Source: Halanaerobium saccharolyticum subsp. saccharolyticum DSM 6643
GTDB lineage: Bacteria; Bacillota; Halanaerobiia; Halanaerobiales; Halanaerobiaceae
Length of the DNA stretch: 64,000 nucleotides
NCBI RefSeq assembly: GCF_000350165.1
Contig: NZ_CAUI01000023.1
Span: 620,001 to 684,000, forward strand
Reading direction: 5' to 3'
Position numbers and translations under genes: made by a program. This document shows, piece by piece, positions 25,914 through 36,872 of this stretch. Each line of letters starts with the position of its first letter. The first letter of the stretch is position 1. Under the pieces are notes generated by a model that was not told the origin of the DNA, did not search any database, and saw only the letters and a list, made by a program, of their open reading frames with translations.

Positions 25914-27146
25914 TTAATAGCCCCCTATAATAGTATTCGTATAATCTTTAAAATTCTCATCTCTTCTAATCTGTTTGACTTCTCCATCAATTGTATATAA
26001 AAATTCTCCATTTTTAAGCATTCCATTGTAATTAAAGCCCATTGCATGTCCGTGAGCTCCTGTATCGTGAATCACAATTAAATCACCCAATTTACTCTTA
26101 GGTAGTCTGCGGTCAATCGCAAATTTATCATTATTTTCACAGAGTGAACCAACTACATCATAATTTTCAAATTCTTTTTCTGCCCGAGCTTCTGCATCAA
26201 TATTTGTTAAGTGGTGATAACTTCTATACATTGCAGGTCTCATTAAATCTGACATTGAAGCATCTACCCCAAGGTATTTTTTATATGTTTCTTTTTCTTT
26301 AATTACCTCGGTTACTAAATAGCCTGATTCTCCTGTTATATAACGACCTGACTCCATAAAAATCTTTGGTTGAAGCCCATTCGCTTTTAGAACCTTATCA
26401 TATGAACCTTTTACTTCTGCAGCTATTGCTTTCACATCAACAACTTGGTCCTCTTGATAGGGAATACCAATTCCACCACCAATATTAATGAAATCAATTT
26501 CTACTTTAAATTCTGAAATTATTTCTCTGGCAAATTCAAAGATCATCTCGGTATATTCTCCAAAAATATCTGAGCTATTTTCATTGGAAACAACCATCGT
26601 ATGCAGTCCAATTGAATTTATACCCTGCTCTTTTAAAAAGGCTACCGCATCTTTAATCTGTTCAGCAGTTGAGCCAAATTTTGACTCTTTGGAATCACCC
26701 ATTATTTCATTTTCAATTGAGCCAGGATTTAATCTAAAACAGATATTTTCAGGAATAATATCATTTTCAAAAAGCTCATAAATATCTGCGGCCCAATCAA
26801 TATTGATGATACAACCTCTGTCTACAGCGTATTGATAGGCATCAACTGTTGTCAGATTAGAAGTAAACATTATATCTTCACCACTAAAACCAACTTCTTC
26901 TGCCAGCTGTATTTCTGTAACAGTTGCTGCATCAACTCCACAACTATTTTCTTTCATTATTTTTAGAATATGTGGATTAGGATTAGCCTTAATTGCAAAG
27001 TATTCTTTAAAATCCACCCAGTTAAAAGAAGAAATTAAATTGTTTAAACGATCCACAATTATTCTTTCATCATAAATATGGAAGGGTGTTCCATATTTTT
27101 TTACTGTTTCCCTTATTTTGTTCTCTGCTATAGTTATTTTTTTCAT
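25914..27146 (-). CDS. lysA: Diaminopimelate decarboxylase
   Basis: LysA, 410 residues, a fold-III PLP enzyme making lysine from meso-diaminopimelate. The PLP lysine is in EYFAIKANPNP, the glycine-rich PLP-phosphate loop is INIGGGIGIPY, and the second-domain substrate motif is VGSLCENNDKFA (CEXXD type) with a C-terminal tyrosine in HGHAMGFNYNG. It is the first gene of the lysine operon; the leader upstream holds a lysine riboswitch. Related carboxynorspermidine decarboxylases are a less likely alternative given the context. Confidence 0.92.
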   Translation of the reverse strand: MKKITIAENKIRETVKKYGTPFHIYDERIIVDRLNNLISSFNWVDFKEYFAIKANPNPHILKIMKENSCGVDAATVTEIQLAEEVGFSGEDIMFTSNLTTVDAYQYAVDRGCIINIDWAADIYELFENDIIPENICFRLNPGSIENEIMGDSKESKFGSTAEQIKDAVAFLKEQGINSIGLHTMVVSNENSSDIFGEYTEMIFEFAREIISEFKVEIDFINIGGGIGIPYQEDQVVDVKAIAAEVKGSYDKVLKANGLQPKIFMESGRYITGESGYLVTEVIKEKETYKKYLGVDASMSDLMRPAMYRSYHHLTNIDAEARAEKEFENYDVVGSLCENNDKFAIDRRLPKSKLGDLIVIHDTGAHGHAMGFNYNGMLKNGEFLYTIDGEVKQIRRDENFKDYTNTIIGGY

Positions 27147-27237
27147 AAATCTACTCCAATTTTTAATTTTTTTATTCCTTAAAATTATTTTATCATAACT
27201 AGACTCTAAAAGAAAAATATATACTTATATAACAAAA

Positions 27238-27492
27238 ACTCAGCGAAATCGCTGAGTTAAATACTTAATCAGAGAAATCACCTCTTCCATCTTTTGAGAT
27301 AGCTCAACATCAGCAGCCTGGATAAAACTACTAATGACAGTTCTGCATATTTTTTATACAGACCCAGCAGACAGCCATTAAACCCTGACTGAAAACTTCG
27401 GCGAATCAGCTTTTTTTAAACAACAGCGGTTTAAGCTAAAGTTGAAAAATACTAATCTAAATTCGCGCCTCTACCCCATCTAATTGATGAGG
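27238..27492 (-). promoter_or_regulatory. Lysine riboswitch (L-box) with terminator
   Basis: On the minus strand the leader has GGGGTAGAGGCGCGAATTTA and AGTA at the 5' part, CGCCGAAG in the middle and CTGCTGGGTCTGT later, the characteristic L-box blocks. It is followed by a perfect terminator, ACTCAGCGA/TCGCTGAGT with TTTTTG (27238-27257). Lysine binding is expected to favour termination and shut off lysA-dapA-dapB-dapH-aminotransferase. With the promoter and the space before the glutamate dehydrogenase gene, this accounts for the 620-bp intergenic region. Confidence 0.92.
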
Positions 27493-27530
27493 CATTTTCC
27501 TATTAAATTTATTATAATTTACTTTGTTTA

Positions 27531-27559
27531 AGTATATATAATAGAAGGAAACTTGTCAA
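27531..27559 (-). promoter_or_regulatory. Promoter of lysine operon
   Basis: TTGACA, a 17-bp spacer and TATACT on the minus strand place the transcript start just before the first L-box block. Confidence 0.8.
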
Positions 27560-27763
27560 GAATTATGGCAATTTTTGTGTTTATTTTGTCTGAATTATAA
27601 AAATTATTTTAGCTTAAAAATCACTATAAAGACGTCACTTTTTTTAGAAATATTCTGCGAAGTATCCTTGTATACATTCGATAATCGGTATTTTTAATTG
27701 ATTTTAAGTGAAATATATATTAAGATTAATTTGTGATAGTTTAATGATATAAAATTTTTTTGA

Positions 27764-29116
<1,353 letters not shown>

Positions 29117-29161
29117 ACACTTTAAATTCTAAAAGTAAATAAAATCCTATACTTAAATCAT

Positions 29162-29215
29162 CCCCTTCTGGTAGACAGATTACCCAAAATCTGTTTTATC
29201 AGAAGGGTTTTTTTA
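29162..29215 (+). terminator. Terminator of gdhA
   Basis: CCCTTCTG pairs with CAGAAGGG, enclosing an inner CAGATT/AATCTG hairpin, followed by TTTTTTT. Confidence 0.9.
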
Positions 29216-29368
29216 TGTAAAATTTTACTATAATTATTTTTAACTCTATATTTTTAGATACTCACTTCTTAAAAAATTCCTCACCTAAAGCTTTCCCCTG
29301 GCTAAAAACAATTCTCATGTCAGCTTTATTAAATAATTCGCTAATAATCTAAAATACTTGGATACATA

Positions 29369-29397
29369 TTGACCTAGTGAATAAATTAACCTATAAT
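29369..29397 (+). promoter_or_regulatory. Promoter of aminotransferase-permease-ADH operon
   Basis: TTGACC, a 17-bp spacer and TATAAT, 72 bp before the aminotransferase start. With the terminator before it, this accounts for the 350-bp gap after gdhA. Confidence 0.75.
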
Positions 29398-29468
29398 GAC
29401 GAGTATATTAAAAATAGATAACATAAAGCTAACATCAGATGGTAATTTCAAAAAGGAGGAAAATAATT

Positions 29469-30806
29469 ATGAAAGAAAAATCAATTGAGTTAAAAACAGA
29501 AATTCCTGGCCCAATTGGTCAAAAATCAATGCAAAAAAGAAAAGAATATATTCCACAGGGAGTATATAATTTAGCCCCACTAGTTGCCAGCAAAGCTGAG
29601 GGAGCAATATTAGAAGATCTTGATGGAAACAAATATCTAGATTTTGTGGGTGGAATTGGAGTTCTTAATGTTGGCCACAATGCACCCAAAGTAGTGGAAG
29701 CAATTAAAAAGCAGGCAGAAGAATTAATCCATAGCTGTTTTCATGTGGCAGCTTACAAACCATATATTGAGTTAGCAGAAAGATTATCTAAATTAAGTCC
29801 CGGTCCTACTCCCAAAAAGACAATGTTTGCAAATAGTGGTGCAGAAGCAGTTGAAAATGCAATTAAGATAGCTAAAAAATATACTGGCAAATCAGCTATA
29901 ATTGCTTTTGATTATGCTTTTCACGGGCGGACTCTAATGACTATGTCCTTAACAAGTAAGGTAAAACCTTATAAATTTGGTTTTGGGCCTTTTGCACCTG
30001 AAGTTTATAAAGCTCCTTATGCTTACTGCTACCGTTGTCCTTTTGGTCTTGAGTATTCAGACTGCAATCTAAAGTGTGTGCAAAATTTTGCTGAAATCTT
30101 TAAAAGAGATATTCCAGCTGAAGAAGTAGCTGCTGTAATTTTAGAACCTGTTCAGGGTGAAGGTGGCTTTATCTCTCCTCCTAAAGAATTTATACAGGGA
30201 GTTAAAAAAGTATGCGAAGAAAATGATATTTTACTGATTGCAGATGAAGTTCAGACTGGTTTTGCCAGAACTGGAACTTTCTTTGCGGTAGAAGATTATG
30301 AGATAGAACCAGACATAATTACTACAGCTAAATCTATAGCAGGCGGAATGCCTTTAAGTGCTGTTATTGGTAAAAAAGAAATTATGGATGCACCTCAACC
30401 TGGAGAAATTGGAGGTACTTATGGCGGTAATCCAGTCAGCTGTGCAGCTGCTCTAGCTGTTTTAGATATAATTGAAAAAGACAAATTAGTAGAAAGATCC
30501 AATAAATTAGGAAAGAAAATGAAAGTTAGATTAGATGAAATGAAAGAAAAATATTCGATTATTGGAGATCTAAGAGGTAAAGGATTTATGCTGGCTGTAG
30601 AATTAGTTAAAGATACAGAAACTAAAGAACCTGCAGTTGAAGTCAAATCTGAAATTATAGATGAATGCTTTAAAAACGGACTGATCCTGGTTGGTGCAGG
30701 TTTGCATAGTAATGTAATTCGCTTTTTAGCTCCAATCTCAATAACTGAAGCACAGCTGGAAGAAGGTCTTGATATTTTAGAAGCAGCATTTGCTAAATTT
30801 GCTTAA
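29469..30806 (+). CDS. Class III aminotransferase, GabT-like
   Basis: A 445-residue PLP enzyme. Motifs: NSGAEAVENAIKIAK, DYAFHGRTLMTM, ADEVQTGFARTG, the PLP lysine in TTAKSIAGGMPL and GTYGGNPVS. A four-cysteine stretch (CYRCPFG then CNLKC) lies in the large domain, as in a group of 4-aminobutyrate aminotransferases. The start at 29469 follows GGAGG. The permease and alcohol dehydrogenase genes downstream suggest transamination of GABA (or a related amine) to succinate semialdehyde; other omega-amino acids are possible. Confidence 0.85.
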   Translation: MKEKSIELKTEIPGPIGQKSMQKRKEYIPQGVYNLAPLVASKAEGAILEDLDGNKYLDFVGGIGVLNVGHNAPKVVEAIKKQAEELIHSCFHVAAYKPYIELAERLSKLSPGPTPKKTMFANSGAEAVENAIKIAKKYTGKSAIIAFDYAFHGRTLMTMSLTSKVKPYKFGFGPFAPEVYKAPYAYCYRCPFGLEYSDCNLKCVQNFAEIFKRDIPAEEVAAVILEPVQGEGGFISPPKEFIQGVKKVCEENDILLIADEVQTGFARTGTFFAVEDYEIEPDIITTAKSIAGGMPLSAVIGKKEIMDAPQPGEIGGTYGGNPVSCAAALAVLDIIEKDKLVERSNKLGKKMKVRLDEMKEKYSIIGDLRGKGFMLAVELVKDTETKEPAVEVKSEIIDECFKNGLILVGAGLHSNVIRFLAPISITEAQLEEGLDILEAAFAKFA

Positions 30807-30831
30807 TCATATTTAAGGAGGGAAGTTAAAA

Positions 30832-32235
30832 ATGAAAAAAGAAAATTTTAATAGGGTTTTATCTAAAAAAGATACACTGGCATTATCGTTTGGGGCTATG
30901 ATTGGATGGGGTTGGGTTGTCTTAGCAGGAAATTGGATTAAGAGTGCTGGAACTTTAGGTTCTATAATTGCCTTTTTACTGGGTGGGATTATGGTTGTAT
31001 TTGTTGGTCTTACTTATGCTGAATTAACATCGGCAATGCCCAAGTGTGGAGGTGAACATGTCTTTAGCAAGCGAGCGCTAGGGAAAAATGCCTCTTTTGT
31101 CTGTACCTGGGCGATTATTTTAGGTTATGTTTCAGTAGTTGCCTTCGAAGCAGTTGCTCTGCCGACGGTAGTTGAATACCTCTTTCCCAGCTATCTCAAG
31201 TTTAAAATGTACACAATAGTCGGTTATGATGTTTATTTAACCTGGGCTTTAGTAGGAATAGTTGCCTCTATTATTGTTACAGTCTTTAATTATTATGGTG
31301 TCAAACCACTGGCAGTGATGCAGGGAGCAGTTACGATCATGGTCGGATTAATCGGATTATCTTTCTTTGGTGGCGCAGTTGCTAATGGAAGTGTGCAGCA
31401 TATAGAACCGTTTTTCATTGATGGCATGAAAGGGATTTTAACAGTTGCTATTATGACGCCGTTTATGTTTGTCGGTTTTGATGTAATACCACAGGCAGCA
31501 GAAGAAATTGATATGCCTTTTGATCAGCTGGGAAAACTCTTAATTACTTCAGTTTTAATGGCGATAGTCTGGTATATTATGATTATTGTAGGAGTTGGAC
31601 TTGCTCTACCAAAATCAGCTTTAGAGACTTCTTCTATTGCTGCAGCTGATGGAATGCGGGCAGTTTTCTTTAATAGTTCCTGGGCCTCAAAAGCGATGAT
31701 AATTGCAGGAATTGGAGGAATCATAACCAGCTGGAATTCATTTTTCGTAGGTGGCAGTAGAGCAATTTATGCTCTAGCTGAATCAGGTCAATTACCTCCT
31801 TTTTTGGCTAAGCTACATCCAAAATATAAAACACCTACAAACGCTGTTTTATTAATTGGAATCCTCTCTTCGCTCGCCCCATTATTTGGAAGACCAATGT
31901 TAGTCTGGCTGGTTAATGCTGGTGGTTTAACAATTGTCTTAGCTTACTTTATGGTGGCTCTTTCATTTTTAGTTCTGCGTTATAGAGAACCAGAGATGCC
32001 GAGACCATATAAGATAAAAAATGGAAAAATTGTTGGATATATAGCTTCAGCATTAAGTTTAGGTATGATCCTATTGTATCTTCCAGCAGCACCTGCAGCT
32101 TTAGTCTGGCCCTATGAGTGGATGATAATTATTGGCTGGAGTGTTCTTGGAGCTATTTTCTTTGTATCTAATAAATTATATTCAGTTGAAACTACTGTTG
32201 ATCAATCAGTATTAGAAGGCAGTGAAACAATATAA
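30832..32235 (+). CDS. APC-family amino acid permease
   Basis: A 467-residue polytopic membrane protein with about 12 helices. The first helix contains the APC-type unwound motif (LSFGAMIGWGWVVLAGNW). Segments GGIMVVFVGLTYAELTSAMPKCGGEHVFSKRALG and the late TPTNAVLLIG are family features. It likely imports the substrate of the neighbouring aminotransferase, perhaps GABA or glutamate (inference). It lies 25 bp after the aminotransferase gene with a GGAGGG site; the next gene begins 34 bp after its stop. Confidence 0.88.
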   Translation: MKKENFNRVLSKKDTLALSFGAMIGWGWVVLAGNWIKSAGTLGSIIAFLLGGIMVVFVGLTYAELTSAMPKCGGEHVFSKRALGKNASFVCTWAIILGYVSVVAFEAVALPTVVEYLFPSYLKFKMYTIVGYDVYLTWALVGIVASIIVTVFNYYGVKPLAVMQGAVTIMVGLIGLSFFGGAVANGSVQHIEPFFIDGMKGILTVAIMTPFMFVGFDVIPQAAEEIDMPFDQLGKLLITSVLMAIVWYIMIIVGVGLALPKSALETSSIAAADGMRAVFFNSSWASKAMIIAGIGGIITSWNSFFVGGSRAIYALAESGQLPPFLAKLHPKYKTPTNAVLLIGILSSLAPLFGRPMLVWLVNAGGLTIVLAYFMVALSFLVLRYREPEMPRPYKIKNGKIVGYIASALSLGMILLYLPAAPAALVWPYEWMIIIGWSVLGAIFFVSNKLYSVETTVDQSVLEGSETI

Positions 32236-32269
32236 AAAATTTAATAATTTGTTTAAAGGAGAAGTATAT

Positions 32270-33424
32270 ATGAACAGTATAAAACTTCATGGAGATAAAG
32301 TGTTTTTTGGAGAAGGAAGTATTAGAGTATTAAGAACACTAAAAGGTAAAAAAGCATTTGTTGTTAGCGGTGGAAATACCATTAAAAAAATGGGTTATCT
32401 TGATCGCGTCTTTGCTGAACTAAAGGCAGCCGGTTTTTCTATCAAATGCTTTGATAAAGTAGAACCCGATCCAAGTATAGAAACTGTAAAGTTAGGTGCA
32501 GAAGCAATGCTAGATTTTGCACCTGACTATATCATAGCTATTGGCGGAGGTTCACCAATTGATGCTGCAAAAGCAATGTGGATTTTCTATGAGTGTCCTG
32601 AGTTGGATTTTGCTAATACATTAGACTTAGTAGATATTCCTCCACTCAGAAACAAAGCTAAATTTGTGGCTGTGCCAACAACAAGTGGTACTGCAAGTGA
32701 AGTTACAAAAGCAATGGTTATTAAAGATAAAAAGAAAAAATTGAAAAAAGGTATTCGATCTGAATATGCGATTCCAGATCTGGCAATTTTAGAACCTGAG
32801 TTTACAGCAACAATGCCGCCCGGGTTGACTGCAGCTACAGGAATGGATGCCTTTACCCATGCTTTAGAAGCTTATGTTTCAACTAAAGCAAATGATTTTA
32901 GTGATGTATTAGTTAAAGGAGCATTAGAAGGTATTTTCGAATTTTTGCCCTTAGCTTATAAAAAACCTGATAACTTAAAATATCGAGAAAAAGTACTTAA
33001 CTTTCAAAATATAGCAGGAATGGCCTTTTCTAATGTAGGTTTAGGAATAGTTCACAGTATGGCTCATCAGCTGGGAGGAATATTTAAAATTTCGCACGGA
33101 CTGGCTAATGCCTTAATCCTGCCCTACATAGTTCAGTATAATAACAAATCAGATAAAGCAAAAAAGAAATATGAATTATTAGCTAAAAGATTGGAGGTCC
33201 TGGATTTAGCCTCAGCAATTAAAAATTTAAATCAAGAATTACAGATTCCAACAAGTATTAAAGAATTAAATATTTCTGAAAAAAGATTCCAGAAAGAATT
33301 AGATTTAATGATTGCTCGAGCTCTGGTAGATGGTTGTACAGCAACTAATCCGCGTCCAGTTAATGAGCAGGAAATGAGTAAATTATTCGAGTCTATATAT
33401 CAGGGGAAGGAAATTGATTTTTAA
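32270..33424 (+). CDS. Iron-containing alcohol dehydrogenase, possible 4-hydroxybutyrate dehydrogenase
   Basis: A 384-residue group III (Fe-type) alcohol dehydrogenase. The NAD(P) loop is IAIGGGSPIDAAKA, then VPTTSGTASEVTKAMV, and the metal ligands are in GMDAFTHALEAYVS and the HSMAHQLGG/ISHGLANA region. In this operon it could reduce succinate semialdehyde to 4-hydroxybutyrate. The ATG at 32270 has AAAGGAG 8 nt upstream; an earlier in-frame start would lie inside the permease gene. It is the last gene of the operon. Confidence 0.88.
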   Translation: MNSIKLHGDKVFFGEGSIRVLRTLKGKKAFVVSGGNTIKKMGYLDRVFAELKAAGFSIKCFDKVEPDPSIETVKLGAEAMLDFAPDYIIAIGGGSPIDAAKAMWIFYECPELDFANTLDLVDIPPLRNKAKFVAVPTTSGTASEVTKAMVIKDKKKKLKKGIRSEYAIPDLAILEPEFTATMPPGLTAATGMDAFTHALEAYVSTKANDFSDVLVKGALEGIFEFLPLAYKKPDNLKYREKVLNFQNIAGMAFSNVGLGIVHSMAHQLGGIFKISHGLANALILPYIVQYNNKSDKAKKKYELLAKRLEVLDLASAIKNLNQELQIPTSIKELNISEKRFQKELDLMIARALVDGCTATNPRPVNEQEMSKLFESIYQGKEIDF

Positions 33425-33455
33425 AATTAATATAAAATAATAAAGCCAAATTATT

Positions 33456-33494
33456 AAACCCCGCTCAAGCTAAAAAAGCCTGAGCGGGGTTTTG
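33456..33494 (+). terminator. Bidirectional terminator between ADH and betaine permease genes
   Basis: AACCCCGCTCA pairs with TGAGCGGGGTT, with inner GCT/AGC. T runs suit the plus strand best, and A residues on the left also give T residues on the minus strand. It lies between convergent stops. Confidence 0.9.
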
Positions 33495-33506
33495 CTTTAA
33501 ATCTAA

Positions 33507-34355
33507 TTAAGAATCTCTTCCAAACATTCTATCAAGAACCATAGCAATAATTACTACACCAAGACCAGCTTCAAAACCGAGTCCAATGTCCACAACATTT
33601 AAAGATCTTAAGACTGGTTTACCAAGTCCACCTGCACCAATCATAGCTGCAATAACTACCATGGATAGCGAAAGCATAATACACTGGTTAATTCCCATCA
33701 TAATTGATGGCATTGCTCCTGGCAGTTCTATTTTAAATAAGATCTGCCACCAGTTAGCACCAAATGCATGTCCGGCCTCTTCTAATTCTTCATCTACCTG
33801 CTGTATTCCGAGGTAGGTTAATCTAATTGGAGGTGCAATTGCAAAAACAACAGTTGCAATAACTCCTGATACATTTCCAAGCCCAAAGAACATTAGAGCC
33901 GGAATTAAATAAACAAAAGGTGGTATTGTCTGCATAAAGTCCAGTATTGGGCGAGTAATTAAATCTACCCATTTGTTATGTGCCTTAATAATACCGACTG
34001 GAATTCCAATGACCAATGCAACTAAAACAGAAGTAATTATCGATGCTAAAGTTGTGATCAGAGGATCCCACATCTCTAAATTTAAAACAAGACCCAGACC
34101 AAGGGCTACAAATACCGCCATTTTTTTACCTTTAAGTTTCCAGGCAATCAGTGCAAAAATTGCAATAAAAACCAGCGGGTGGGAAAAAGCAAGAACTGAC
34201 TCTACTCCACCTACAATTGACTCAATAAATGAAGAAAATCCATTTAAAGGTCCACTAAAATTATTTATTAAAAAATTTACTAAATTTTCTACCCAGTTCC
34301 CCAGAGGAATTTTGGTTGTCAATAGTTCAATTATATTGTTAATAATAATCACCAT
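33507..34355 (-). CDS. Glycine betaine/proline ABC transporter permease
   Basis: A 282-residue permease with about six to seven helices. The binding-protein-dependent transport signature EEAGHAFGANWWQILFKIELPGAMPSIMMGINQ is present in full, and the family-typical QTIPPFVYLIPALMFFGLG helix is clear. It is the last gene of an operon with order ATPase, binding protein, permease. The start is uncertain: the ATG at 34355 directly follows AAGG, and the next codon is a GTG. It should form the ProW/OpuAB channel for osmoprotectant uptake. Confidence 0.92.
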   Translation of the reverse strand: MVIIINNIIELLTTKIPLGNWVENLVNFLINNFSGPLNGFSSFIESIVGGVESVLAFSHPLVFIAIFALIAWKLKGKKMAVFVALGLGLVLNLEMWDPLITTLASIITSVLVALVIGIPVGIIKAHNKWVDLITRPILDFMQTIPPFVYLIPALMFFGLGNVSGVIATVVFAIAPPIRLTYLGIQQVDEELEEAGHAFGANWWQILFKIELPGAMPSIMMGINQCIMLSLSMVVIAAMIGAGGLGKPVLRSLNVVDIGLGFEAGLGVVIIAMVLDRMFGRDS

Positions 34356-34370
34356 CCTTATTTAATTTTT

Positions 34371-34400
34371 ACTGGCGGCATCATTTTGGATACCGCCAGT
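34371..34400 (-). terminator. Intercistronic hairpin between binding-protein and permease genes
   Basis: ACTGGCGG and CCGCCAGT form a perfect 8-bp stem, followed by AAAAATT rather than a T run. It is more likely a partial terminator or mRNA stabiliser that keeps the binding protein in excess. Confidence 0.6.
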
Positions 34401-34455
34401 TCTGAATCTTTATTTTTTAGTTATAATCTACTTTAGTTATAATGATGTTAAGTGT

Positions 34456-35394
34456 TTAGTTATTTACTATCTCTTTGATAGCTTTACGAGCCATCTCTCC
34501 ATCAGCAGTTTCTACTCCATAAACCCACTGATTTACAACATCTAAATTATTAGCTATCCATTCTTCTGCAACTACTTCTGGATCTTTTTCCTGTCTTTTA
34601 TAACTATCTATCCACTGATTCTGGATAGGTGCTGTAACTTTAAACTGTTCTAAGAATTTATAAAAATTAGGATTTTCATCCTGATATCCATTTCTGGCTA
34701 CAGTATATACTCTTTCGCCTTCTCCCCAGATTCCTTCTGGATCTTCAAGATATCTAAGATCAAACATTACATTCATATAGTGAGGCTTCCAACCATTAAA
34801 TGCAATCCATTCTTCATTATTTACTGCCCTTTTAACTGAGGTAAGCATTCCAGCTGTAGAGCTTGACTGTAAAGTCCAATCTCCTAAATTATAATTGTTA
34901 TTTTTAATAGCATTTTGAATAATAATATTTCCTTCATTTCCAGGTTCAATACCATAAATTTTACTGTTAAACTTATCAGCATATTCATTTAAATCAGCTA
35001 ATGATTTAACTCCAGCTTCATAAACATATTCAGGTACAGCAGTTCTATAAACTACATCAAACAGATTTACTCTAACATTATGAACTGATCCCTTTTCTTC
35101 ATACTTATCAAAGTGCATTTTCATTGTCGGAAGCCAGTTACCTAGAAATACATCTAAATCACCTGTATCCATTCCCTTAAAAACTATTGCCTGAGAACCA
35201 GATGTCATTTTGGTCTCATAACCTAGGTAATCTGCAATTTTAGCAGCTACATGTGTTTTTATTGTAACTCCAGGCCATTGAACATACCCAAAATCAATTC
35301 TGTCATCTTGAGCTGCAACCTGGGGTACTGCTGCAAAAAGTCCGAATCCTAAAAGAACAATTAATAACGTTGAAACTAATTTTTTGTTATTCAT
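34456..35394 (-). CDS. Glycine betaine ABC transporter substrate-binding protein
   Basis: A 312-residue exported protein with a Sec signal peptide at residues 1-28 (cut near AAVPQVAAQDD). No lipobox Cys is visible, so it is unclear how it stays at the membrane. The OpuAC fold has the aromatic-rich quaternary-amine box features GYVQWPGVTIK, LGNWLPTMK, VYRTAVPEYVYE and WIAFNGWKPHYMN. It is paralogous to the protein at 37940-38869. It is the middle gene of the OpuA/ProU-like operon; a stable hairpin after it may raise its relative expression. Confidence 0.93.
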   Translation of the reverse strand: MNNKKLVSTLLIVLLGFGLFAAVPQVAAQDDRIDFGYVQWPGVTIKTHVAAKIADYLGYETKMTSGSQAIVFKGMDTGDLDVFLGNWLPTMKMHFDKYEEKGSVHNVRVNLFDVVYRTAVPEYVYEAGVKSLADLNEYADKFNSKIYGIEPGNEGNIIIQNAIKNNNYNLGDWTLQSSSTAGMLTSVKRAVNNEEWIAFNGWKPHYMNVMFDLRYLEDPEGIWGEGERVYTVARNGYQDENPNFYKFLEQFKVTAPIQNQWIDSYKRQEKDPEVVAEEWIANNLDVVNQWVYGVETADGEMARKAIKEIVNN

Positions 35395-35502
35395 TTATAT
35401 CCCTCCAGAGATATTATTAGTATAGTTTAGTTGTACTTTTTTGATTAACTATAATCTTTTTAACCTAAGCATAATTATATTTAAACTTTACCATAGTTAT
35501 AT

Positions 35503-36680
35503 TTAAACTTTTTCTGCCGCTAAATTTGCAACTACATTTGTTTTAACAATAACACCTTTTAATTTCTGCTTATCATCTAATACTGGCAGAGGTGTATTAA
35601 TATCTGCAATTTTTGAAAATAAGTCATTTACTGATTCTTCAGGTTCAGCAATTGGAACCTCTTTAATGATGTCATCTAAATCATTTTTATCTTTATTAAT
35701 AGCTTCCACAACATCTTCGATAGTTACTATACCTCTATACTTATTTTTTCTCCAAGCACAAAAATACTCCCAATTTCATTATGGCGCATTTTATGGAGAG
35801 CAGTGCGTAAACCATCCTGTTTATATAATACTGCTTTTGGTTTATCCATAATATCTTTTGCAGTTAAAACACGAGAACGATTAACATCCTGAACAAATTC
35901 TGCTACGTAATCGTTTTCAGCGTTTGTTAATATTTCTTCGTGATTTCCTACCTGAACAATTTCTCCATCTTTCATAATAGCAATTCTATCACCTAGTTTT
36001 AGTGCCTCATCGAGGTCATGAGTAATAAAAACTATTGTTTTATCTATATGTTCATACAGGTCAAGTAGTTTATCCTGCATGTCTTTTTTGATTAGTGGAT
36101 CTAAGGCACTGAAGGGCTCATCCATTAATAATATGTCTGTATCTACAGCAAGTGCTCTTGCTAAACCAACTCGCTGCTGCATACCACCACTAAGCTGATC
36201 AGGTTTTTGATCTTCATAACCCTCTAAACCAACCTGTTTTAAAGCTTTCATAGCTTTTTTTCGTCTTTCTTCTTGATCTACACCTTCAATTTCCAAACCA
36301 AATTCAGCATTTTCTAAAACAGTTCGATAAGGGAAAAGAGCAAAATTCTGAAAAACCATGCCGAATTTCTCTTTCCTAAATTCTCTTAATTTTTCTTTAT
36401 TTAACTCCATAACATCTGTTCCATCTACTTTTACTGATCCAGCAGTTGGCTCAACCAGTCGATTTATACAGCGGAGTAGTGTGGATTTACCACTACCAGA
36501 GAGTCCCATGATTACAAAAATTTCTCCTTCTTCTACTTCAAAGCTGGCATTGTTAATTCCAACTGTGGCCCCTGTTTCTTCCAAAATATCATCTTTACTC
36601 ATTCCATTTTTTAGCATTTCGATTTCTTTCTGGCCTTTGCCATCGAAAACCTTATAGAGATTATCTGCTTTTATTTTCAA
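35503..36680 (-). pseudogene. Glycine betaine ABC transporter ATPase, frameshifted
   Basis: A ProV/OpuAA-type ATPase. The first frame (36680 to 35727) has Walker A MGLSGSGKSTLLR, signature LSGGMQQRVGLARAL, Walker B ILLMDEPFSALDP and the start of the CBS regulatory pair. It then reads VLGEKISIEV and stops. The other frame continues KYRGIVTIEDVVEAINK and the second CBS segment to 35503. One extra A in the six-A run at about 35743-35748 would restore a 392-residue protein. The TTG at 36680 has GAGGTGA in good position. Loss of the second CBS half could alter osmotic control but leaves the ATPase core whole, so the gene may still work. Confidence 0.85.
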
Positions 36681-36723
36681 TATTGTCACCTCTTTATTTT
36701 ATTTTTTAAAATTTTACTGGCAC

Positions 36724-36872
36724 AAAAAAAGGTTTAGAAAATGTTCAATTAGAACAAATCCTAAACCATATATTTAAAATTAGGCTTCAAAACAATCACC
36801 CTATTATCAGCAAAGTTTCAATTCTGATAATAATGCGGGATAAATTCATCCCACTAGCTTAACTCCACAAAC
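36724..36872 (-). promoter_or_regulatory. Structured leader with attenuator before betaine operon
   Basis: From the promoter the minus-strand leader holds hairpin GGGAT/ATCCC, hairpin TTATCAG/CTGATAA and then a terminator, GGTTTAG/CTAAACC followed by seven T residues (36724-36767), about 44 bp before the start codon. CCTAA upstream of the terminator can pair with TTAGG inside its 5' arm, a candidate anti-terminator. I cannot match it to a known riboswitch class. Confidence 0.65.
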
